Source: Nectonema munidae (lineage: Eukaryota; Nematomorpha; Nectonematoida; Nectonematidae). From it: a stretch of 64,000 nt of DNA. The notes under the pieces are model-generated. The model ran no database searches and was not told the origin of the DNA. It saw only the letters and a program-made list of their open reading frames with translations. Positions 56,590 through 64,000 of this stretch are shown in pieces. The stretch covers positions 1,087,001-1,151,000 of the forward strand of contig JAUIRK010000097.1 in NCBI GenBank assembly GCA_030549495.1, in the 5' to 3' direction. Position 1 is the first letter of the stretch, and every line of letters begins with the position of its first letter. A program made the translations under genes and the position numbers.

Positions 56590-58640
56590 ATATTGATGAA
56601 ATGATAGGAGTCATTAAAATGTTATTTCTAAAAACCCAAAGAAGCAAATCAAGATATCGACTATCCTCATTGCCCAATTTTATCACAAGTATTTAACCTT
56701 GATATTTAGATAAGTTAGGCGATTTATTTGTTAGTCAAAATTGATAAAAATCATTGATTTATTTTTCTTATAAAATTTTTTCTAGCAACTCCATAACCAG
56801 TTGTCTTTTACTTCCTTTGCAAGTTCAGTAAAAAAATGTGTTACGATTCGCTGCATTATTATTGGAAGAAAAAATGTGTACTATAACAACAAAAATCAAC
56901 ATAACTTTATTAAATGAGAGATAGATAGAAGTAATCACATGACTTTAAATGGTACATAATCGACCAATCAAAATTCTTGAATCAAAGCATATATAGTAAT
57001 AAGAACATAATCTTAACTTTCTTCTTCTTTCATGTTTAACTTTTTTTGTATCATTTTAGAGACCACTATCTAAAGGCGACTTTTAAAGTTTCCTAGAAAT
57101 AACAAATAATATCGAATTCATCTTAATAAATTTTTTATTGACACTTTTTGGCAAATCAAAATTCCTAAAAGAATGATGGACATGTTATCCTGTATGATTC
57201 ACAAATAAAAAAATACGCTAATTCTAGGAAAAATTAAGAGATAAAAAATAAGTTGGATGAAGTATACCACAAGATAATACACGATTGATATTCACTTTTA
57301 TCATATCTTTCACTACTGTCTTCTCTGCTTCGTTGTTTTTCCTCTTCTGGTGGTGACTTCAAATTTTCAATTTAACATTTGTTTTAGAAAAGTTAAATCT
57401 TTTTCGTTATACTTTTTCATATTTCAAAATCACAAAGTTATTAATGAGGAAAATTACAATGAAATAATGCACAAAATTTAATTCACTTAAGACGAAATAT
57501 TGTCAAAAATTAATTGTAATTTTAAATTTAGTAATGGTATAATAATCCAGTGCCTTTTTAAGATAAGATTATGCGTGTTTAGACATTTTTTCCAAATTCT
57601 ACTTTATTTAAATATATTTACAAACTTTTAAGCTTGATATCTACTCATTATGATCTTGCAAAAAGAGGCTAAAATATGTAAAAAAAAACAAAAAGAATCC
57701 AGATTCAACTCAAATCGAGAGATAATCACTCAAGTTTGTTGTATTAAAATACTCATATATTGGTCAGACACAAGTGCTATCTGTCCAGTTGTTTAGTTTG
57801 AAGCTCCTTAAAACTTCTAATAACACTTCAAAACGTCGAAAACTGTAGTAAGTAGAATCTGCAACAAGCACTTGTTGGAGGGGGGGGGGGGAGAATGCAC
57901 AATTGATCTTTCCTTACTTGATGCCTGAACTCTTTGAATGATACTTCTAATTTTTGAGCGATTTGTGCGATAGATATCGTGTTGCGATAGCCACTTTGTA
58001 AAAATATGTGGATTTTTTTTACACATTCAATTTTATGAATGAGTATGCGGATTTCAATTGAAATAGTAACGAAAATAAATTTGAACAGGTAAAGATTTAA
58101 AAGAAGAGACATGATTTCACTGTACAGCATTGAAAAATAAAGATATAGTTAAATTCTCAATCCTACATAAATACTCACCAAGAGTACACAAATTTCAAAA
58201 ATCTTACAAGTAAAAAATCTTATCAAAGAAGTCCACACCTTAATTTTCTTATGAAAACTTTCAACTCAACCTTGTTCTCTGAGTTTTCTCATAAAGACCT
58301 CTCCTCCTCACCTTTAATCTTAACTTAATAAAAAGTATCCAACGGAAAATGGTTTTCAAATTTTTTTTTATACATTTACATTTAAAATTACTAATTGTTT
58401 AAATACTTTACTTTTGAAAATACAAAACGAATGAATAATGTAACTAATAATACTTGTACATTTTATAAGATAAATCGTTCACTAATCATACAATCTGGTG
58501 AGATGGAAAGTAAGGCGTGAGTAATCTATAACATTCCTGAAATTGAATAATTAAAATCTTTTATCGCATCAAACATGATGAATAATTACGTCTTAACAAA
58601 ATAACAAAAAGAAGAAAAATATTTTAAAAAGATGGAAATG
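56590..58640. other. AT-rich stretch; no secure gene
   Basis: The only structured item is a minus-strand frame at 58130-57828 with SGYRNTISIAQIAQKLEVSF, vaguely like a Tc1-type helix-turn-helix, ending in a proline run encoded by a G tract at 57880-57892. I do not regard it as a gene. Confidence 0.35.
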
Positions 58641-58829
58641 TAGGATTTGTCAGAAAGAGACTCAAAATTCACAAAAAAATATTTGGAAGCTACAGCAAAG
58701 GAAGGATATGAGAGAAGTCAGTGGCGTATTTTGATCAATGAGCAGGAGACTATTGTAATCACTCTCAGAATAGTGGATCAAAAGAAAACTCCGTATTTAC
58801 AAAAGAAGGACCTGAAGGACGCAGCATAA
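58632..58829 (+). CDS. Short open frame, unrecognised
   Basis: Reads DLSERDSKFTKKYLEATAKE, GYERSQWRILINEQETIV, LRIVDQKKTPYLQKKDLKDA. Charged, helix-rich, with a coding-like composition compared with the AT-rich flanks. No ATG start at the front and no motif that I can place; it may be an exon or a transposon scrap. Confidence 0.2.
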
Positions 58830-58944
58830 ATTGGAAGTATGGAGGCGTGAAGGAAGAAGATGCTCAAGATATGTAAAAAGATACAACCAAAATTTTTAGC
58901 AACAATATTTATTTGAAATGAAAAAAATGCGATTGATTAAAATA

Positions 58945-59025
58945 TAAAAAGTTAAGTAGAAATAAAATTTAAGGGATGTTATTTTTACAAGCTGCGTCAA
59001 TCAATCAATCAAGGGATTATATTTG
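58945..59025 (-). repeat. Short dispersed repeat (inverted partner of 42735-42815)
   Basis: ACAAGCTGCGTCAAT and ATCAAGGGATTATAT match the reverse complement of 42740-42785, with a small TCAA expansion. Class unknown. Confidence 0.5.
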
Positions 59026-59167
59026 CTAAAAACAAGTGCATTTCAAAATGTGGCTGCTCTAAACAAAATTGTTTGGAGCCTCATTCAATCCTTTCTTTAC
59101 ATTTATTTTAGTAAATAAAAAAAGTAAACTTCAATCTTGACTAATAAATGACCTTTTGGGAACAATG

Positions 59168-59300
59168 TGTGAGTAAGGCTGGTTAGATATCGAGATCTAT
59201 TCTAGTTTCTTTCGAGATCTCAACGTCTTGCGTTCGATCGTAAATCAAGCGACGCAATTATGCCTTCTCGATGAAAACACCCTACGGTAGCTTTACGTTT
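59168..59300 (+). repeat. tRNA-derived SINE, diverged copy
   Basis: GTGAGTAAGGCTGGTTAGAT head, degenerate B-box GCGTTCGATCG, and tail AAGCGACGCAATTATGCCTT, TCGATGAAAACACCCTACGG. Same family as 22881-23070. Confidence 0.7.
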
Positions 59301-60031
59301 ACCATTTTGAGAATAATGTTTGCTCGGCTGTTTAGTAGGTGTAAATTGTATACCCCAGAAGTTGTTAAGAAAGTAACTCAAACTTGTAAAAGAATCGCTG
59401 GCTACACAGTTAAATGTTTGCGCGCTACATACATTATCATGGTAATGAGGAAAGTTCGATGTCAAGAATAAAACTGATAACGTTATCCTTATCCTGTTAC
59501 AAGAGTAAATAAATGTGAATAAAACGCGCGTTTCTTACCCCAAAGCACACTCTTTGAAAGAATTGCACATTCATTCTCAAGTACAATGATTAGAATGTTC
59601 CTCCAAGTTGCGATCTCTGTGTTCATACTTTTCTTCACAAGTATGCCATTAATGATTTATTTAGTCATAAAATTAAACTTTTTTTTACATAATTGAGATT
59701 AACTATTTTTTAAGGGATGCTGAACCCATATCGGTTATACAAAATTATCAAGTCACATTTTTTTTGTAACTTGCACCATTTCAAAATTAGGTATTTTGTT
59801 TACTGTACTTTGTTATCCAAATATTAATGTCAAAAATGATATAAAAGAATTTTAAATAATTATTTGTACACTGTTGTTGGAGAAAATTGTTCAATTTATA
59901 AAAAGGAAAACTAAATTTTTTCATTTGTGATTTTTTTTGTTTAATTAAAGTGAACCCTTACTGAAAAGATTCCAAAAAAATTCTCCAATCATGTTTGGAT
60001 TATAATTGTATTAGTATCTTTTTCCCTATTA

Positions 60032-61223
60032 CAGGGCTGTCAAGTTTCAGAAATTGTCATGCGGGTGAAAATTTTTCGTTAAGCCTTCGAGAAAATTCTA
60101 TTTTTGCAGTTTTTTTTCACAAAAATACAGCCAATAAATATGCCTTTGAGATGATTAATAGTCAATAGAATATCTATGTACGCAGGCCTCTAGCCAGAAA
60201 AAAATTCAATTGGGGGAGGGAGCACTCCATTAGGTTAGGATAGGGTTAGGTTTCTACATCAATTAGTCACCGTTTTAACACTAGAATGTCCAAAGGGGTC
60301 ATTTTGACCCTTGGAATATTTAAATGACAAGAATTTATGTTATTTGTTGTCGATTCTACTTGAAACTCAATAAATTCCTAAAAAAATAAATTATTTTTAA
60401 ACAGAGTCACTAATATACCAAAAAACTCTAAAACAAAAGCAAAAAATAAAAAAAGAGGAACTAGGCCCTACAGCAAAATCTAAAACATCTGTTATAAAAG
60501 ATTATTTTTGAGTTTGTGGATACTTTTTATTGATTTCTCTAATTGTACCTGATTTTTAATTGTAAAAATTAATAATTATTTTTGATTAAAATTCATTGAT
60601 GATTCAAATTGTATTGATTAGTCGCTTTTTTTGACTGGATAATAACTGAGGTTGGGGGTTGGAAATTAAAACATTTTGAAACTTCTTCGGAGGTTGCCAT
60701 TTTAATTATCAGCATACTAGATAAGGTCCTGTCCAACTGGAGACGATTTGTCTCTCTCCTCTTTATTGCTTTAATGGAGAATACTCTTTCAGAACCAGCA
60801 TTTGAATTAGGTAGAGATAAAATTAGCTTAACAATTTTTACAAGTTTGGGAAAACGAGCAATTCCATGACAATCTTTGTGTTTTTCCAGATATGACCAAA
60901 TAGTCTCCATCTTATGCACGGCAGATGTATCCTCTTCTACATACATTACTTTGGCCTCTGTCCAAATATGTTTTTTAACTTGTGCAAACTCTGAAAGTAT
61001 AAATTCGCAACAAAATATTAAAAAAACTTACTCTATCTACTATTGAGGAAAAGATAATAATTGAATGTAGCGCTTTTTCTTGCAGCGCAATTTAGTCCGA
61101 CAAAATAAAAACTAGCTTAAAAAACCTAAAAAAATATTTAATTTTTTTTTTTGTTTTTGCAGGTGATTTTGGTCATGCGGGATTTCAAGACTCCCACTCA
61201 TTGCGGGTGACTTGACAACCCTG
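60032..61223 (-). mobile_element. Internally deleted hAT element, 1.2 kb
   Basis: Left end CAGGGCTGTCAAGT, right end ACTTGACAACCCTG: 14-bp inverted repeats with one difference. Subterminal GCGGGTGA words occur at both ends. It contains the transposase C-terminus (60593-60946). The flanks do not show a clear 8-bp duplication (CCCTATTA against GTATTATC), so the insertion is old or rearranged. Confidence 0.75.
60593..60946 (-). pseudogene. hAT transposase C-terminal dimerisation domain
   Basis: 117 codons: KMETIWSYLEKHKDCHGIAR, PKLVKIVKLILSLPNSNAGS, ERVFSIKAIKRRETNRLQLD, RTLSSMLIIKM. This fits the hAT dimerisation domain: PxLxxLAxxxLSLPxSNAxSERVFS, then RxRLxxxTLxxLLxI. The BED finger and catalytic core are missing. 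It lies within the TIR-bounded element 60032-61223 on the minus strand. A further broken minus-strand frame at 61345-61112 crosses the element's right end and is not part of it. Confidence 0.85.
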
Positions 61224-61813
61224 GTATTATCAATTTGTTGATGAAAATCTTTTCCATGCTTATCACTAACGTTGGCATTATTTTTAGGGAAAAAATGTAG
61301 ATAGGGGTTTAACAAATGCATTTTTAGAGGCATCATGCATCCCATAATTTCAAAACTTAATTCTAATTTTGCGAATCAATCAATAAAAAAAATAAATAAA
61401 TTTTAAATCAACAAGGATTGATTTTTTTTCTTAAAGGCCAATTTCTTATTTTGTAATGATTTTGATCATCTCTGCTATTCCATACACATAGAAAGCAAAT
61501 ATGTTTTGTAGAGCTTAGTTGCAAACGAAGAATTAAAGCCACAGATATGCCAAACAAAAAGTTTACATTTTATGAGATTTAATATCTTTTTCATTGTTTC
61601 ATAACTTTCACCTGGATAAGTAGTATGGACTAATGCTATTGGAGGTTTTTAAATTTACATTATATAACAATATTGCGTTTAGAATGACTAGCTTAACATG
61701 AGTCAATAAAATTTTCAGTTTTTCCAATCGTAGCTAGAATCAAAACTTTGCTGAAAATGACTACATGCTTTCGACAAGAAATTCAACGATAAGAGGGAAA
61801 TATTCATCTCTTC
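61224..61813. other. AT-rich stretch without recognised features
   Basis: No coding or named repeat. Confidence 0.4.
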
Positions 61814-61829
61814 CTGTACACTCATAAAA

Positions 61830-62070
61830 AAATTAGTAACGGTTACTAGAAAATACAAGTAAATTTACTGTCCATAAAATCACTCATTAATTAGTATAAT
61901 TTACTATTTTTTTCTAGTGATTTGGAAGTATTTTTACTATTAAGTTAGTAATATTTACTTGACTCTTTCAAATTTACTTTAAGTATTTTTACTCAAAAAG
62001 TAGTTATATTTACTATATTTTTTGATCAATAAATAGTGTTTTTACTACAAAATTAGTAACATTTAAAGAA
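61830..62070. repeat. Subterminal AGTAAATTTACT-type repeat cluster
   Basis: Short, mostly palindromic motifs around AGTAA-x-(0-6)-TTTACT recur every 20-40 bp. The other end has only about three such motifs, so the ends are asymmetric. Confidence 0.75.
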
Positions 62071-62626
62071 TATTACCATCCTGAAATGAAATTTAGTTAT
62101 CTTTTATTAATTTATTGTATATAATTATTTTCAATTATATTAAATATATAAAAAACCAATCATATATATCCTCAAATAAACAAAAGCTTTGGTAGTATTT
62201 TATTAATAATAAGATAAAAAATTATAGAGAAATTCAAAAATTTTTATTTATTAAAAAAGAAACATTCAAAATATTTTTATCAATATTTTCGGAGTCTTTC
62301 AAATTGTAGATAAATTTTGAAAGAAGGTGAAGGTTTTTTTGAGTTGAGGAGGATAATTAAGATTGAAGCAGTAAAAGGAAAAAAAACATCCATAAAACAG
62401 TTCGGCGAAGTTATTGGAATTGAAAATAAATACGTCTTCTATTCTGAGTGCAAAAGCATTTCTTTATCATCATCTGAAAAACACCAGATTTTTCTTCTTC
62501 GAAACACAAAACACTTTTAATATTTTCTCGGAACATTGTGCTCATGCACAAAATAGCATAATATCTTTTATATCCTAAATAAAAAAAATAAATTGTTTTA
62601 ATAACAAAAGTTTTTAACATCGTATA

Positions 62627-63239
62627 CTTTTCCGCAACTCCAAATTTTTCTCCATCTCAATTTCTCTTTCAAGCTTCACGTAGAATTCATCTTTTTCTTT
62701 TTTCAGGCAAAAAATTAAAATTGGGTCAACATATTTATCGAGTCTTGTAAAAAAATGCACACTTCCATCTGAATTGTTCAGAACTTGGAGTTTTAATCTT
62801 TGAAACTCTAACAAAATCTATAATTTAAATAAAATACATATATTAAACTAAATATATTTAAATTTTACCTGTGTGTAGGATTTCAAATAAGGATATTTGA
62901 TAAAAATTTCAGATATTTTCATTTTATTTTCAATAATTTCATTACATCTAAATGGAAATGTAATGTTAATTTTAAGAGTTACAATTTCTTCATTTTTTTG
63001 TTCCACTTTATAATACTCTCGTTTTCGCCATTCAGTATGAACTTCTATTGAGAGCAAATCTTCTGAATGAGGTAATTCAGGTAAGTAATAGTCCAAGCCC
63101 CATTCACGAATAGACTTTGTTGTTTTCTCTTCAGATATCGACATTGAACGCTTTCTACTTTTTACTTCTTTCACATCTTTTTCGTTGCTCTTTCTTTCGT
63201 TGCCGAATTTTAATTTTAATTTCTCTCTCCAGTATGTCT
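62627..63239 (-). CDS. Spliced gene of unknown function in the TIR element
   Basis: Exon A runs 63239 to 62869 after an acceptor (ATTTTATTTTAAG): TYWREKLKLKFGNERKSNEK, a basic KSRKRS segment, REWGLDYYLPELPHSEDLL and KISEIFIKYPYLKSYTQ. A 48-base intron (GTAAAA ... TTATAG, 62868-62821) follows. Exon B (62820-62627) continues ILLEFQRLKLQVLNNSDGSV, RLDKYVDPILIFCLKKEKDE and a charged end, then a stop. YPYLKS...ILLEFQRL resembles the 'yPyL-x-x-x-x-IL-x-EF' block seen in some uncharacterised SAM-domain-like animal proteins; I would not name it on that. An upstream exon is needed to supply the start. It may be the element's own gene or a captured one. Confidence 0.45.
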
Positions 63240-63817
63240 TAAAATAAAAATGAATTTCAAAGTTAAATAACCATGAATTTTACTTTAACTGATTCTTTCG
63301 GGAGCAAACTTTCTTTATATAAGTATGGATAGCTTACTTACTATATGTAAGTAACAGTGTAATTAAAGTGGCTTAATATTTTCCCATGGCATATGATAAG
63401 AATATGAGAGAGCAGCATATATTATAAACGAAAGCGATACTGTAATACTGTCCTGCACAAGACAAAGTGCACTATAATGTAATACAATTGCTTCCATGTG
63501 TTAAGAAGACACCATTATACTTATAAAAGTTGTATGTGAAGTGAAATTATCATCTCATGTTTTCTTAGAAATCGTATATGAGATTTACTCAAAACGACAC
63601 ACCAGATATTCTCATTACTGTATATTACTAACAAACTAGTAAAAGATGTTTTTACTAGTTTCTAATCTTTAGAGTTAGTAAATTCACTAGTTTTTTTTAT
63701 GAGTGTACAAACTCTCGGAACCCCAAAGAATGTCACCGTAAACAACAATAAGATGTTTTCTCTCTGATTACACAATTTCAGATTTCAAAAACTTGATCAA
63801 AGTAAAGAAAGAGATAG

Positions 63818-64000
63818 GGATTATCGAAATTTTGTGCAGCAAAAAGAATCGAGTGTGTGTATGAGAAGCATTCCTCTAAACAAAAGATCTTATCGGATGC
63901 AAAAAGACTCCCCTTCAATGATCTCATCCCAGCACTAGAATTAAGCAATGTTAAAATCAAGCTCTGCAACATAAAAACTCAAGCAATACTGGGTGGAGTA
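63818..64000 (+). CDS. Open frame running off the window end
   Basis: Plus-strand frame open from about 63818: GLSKFCAAKRIECVYEKHSS, KQKILSDAKRLPFNDLIPAL, ELSNVKIKLCNIKTQAILGG. Codon composition looks more coding-like than its flanks, and a pyrimidine-rich TTTCAG ends at 63780 upstream, though in another frame. Product unknown; could be the start of a host exon or another element. Confidence 0.25.

Larger units (their letters stand above)
61816..63709 (-). mobile_element. TIR-bounded element of unknown superfamily, 1.9 kb
   Basis: TGTACACTCATAAAAAAA at 61816 and, inverted, at 63709. Left-end subterminal sequence to about 62070 has a dozen or more AGTAA/TTTACT words (for example TTAGTAACGGTTACTAG, AGTAATATTTACT); the right end has a few (63630-63690). 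A minus-strand spliced gene fills the middle. The palindromic TGTACA at the tips blurs where the element ends and any target duplication begins, so I cannot assign a superfamily. Confidence 0.7.

Noticed and set aside
57828-58130. Minus-strand frame with SGYRNTISIAQIAQKLEVSF
   Set aside because: Helix-turn-helix resemblance to Tc1 is weak, there are no TIRs or catalytic motifs nearby, and it ends in a G-tract-encoded proline run.
60024-61231. 8-bp target duplication for the 60-kb hAT
   Set aside because: The flanks CCCTATTA and GTATTATC do not match; I report the element by its TIRs only.
62317-62620. Overlapping plus- and minus-strand frames left of the spliced gene in the TIR element
   Set aside because: Neither shows motifs or splice signals linking it to the gene; they overlap each other on opposite strands.

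Overview
The window is AT-rich animal DNA dominated by transposable elements. Evidence for a eukaryote is plain. There are exon fragments with GT/AG splice sites, AATAAA signals, SINEs with tRNA-type A and B boxes, LINEs with target-site duplications and short-tandem tails, and hAT, Tc1/mariner, piggyBac-like and MULE relics. Nothing looks bacterial: no operons and no ribosome binding sites. The mix of a DUF4817-type mariner transposase, an I-type LINE and many hATs would suit an arthropod, such as a parasitic copepod. That is an inference; no marker here fixes the species.

Layout. 0.8-1.25 kb: likely last exons of an SH3-domain gene. 1.57-2.95 kb: a broken DUF4817 transposase abutting a broken MULE transposase. 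3.5-3.8 kb: a possible secreted-peptide exon. 3.88-6.16 kb: a complete Tc1/mariner-type element with an open 356-codon transposase, a left end packed with short repeats, and, inside its boundaries, an antisense exon resembling mitochondrial acyl carrier protein. 7.3-9.1 kb: a decayed ZBED-type hAT. 11.75-12.4 kb: a 5'-truncated LINE with a 13-bp target-site duplication. 13.4-21.3 kb and 29.9-33.9 kb: two inverted copies of a large element with piggyBac-like ends, filled with two ~150-bp tandem arrays. Two copies of one non-autonomous hAT family (16.40-19.61 and 26.69-29.37 kb), both with perfect 8-bp target-site duplications, sit in or next to them. Between lie a gutted pogo/CENP-B-type transposase, a SINE, a possible host exon and a hAT transposase split by the second hAT copy.

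34.4-47.5 kb: two intronless genes for a mitochondrial-type single-stranded DNA-binding protein lie about 12 kb apart in the same orientation, in duplicated ~1.05-kb segments. Between them are a CR1/L2-type LINE ending in a hairpin, a retroelement with an unusual reverse transcriptase that carries a nested hAT in its gag-like gene, a hAT MITE, a SINE and a small tandem array. 47.6-55.5 kb: two fragmented copies of an I-type LINE in opposite orientation, a PHD/OTU relic, and a second copy of the unusual RT retroelement inside the minus-strand LINE. 56-61.2 kb: two more hAT remnants and a SINE. 61.8-63.7 kb: a TIR-bounded element carrying a spliced gene of unknown function. The last 150 bases hold an open frame running off the window.

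Almost all genes here belong to selfish elements. The plausible host genes are the two mtSSB copies and, with less certainty, the SH3 exon, the ACP-like exon, the 3.5-kb secreted-peptide exon and the 23.5-kb exon. The open frames examined here often use non-ATG starts; for eukaryotic DNA I treated these as exon or pseudogene stretches, not as true starts.
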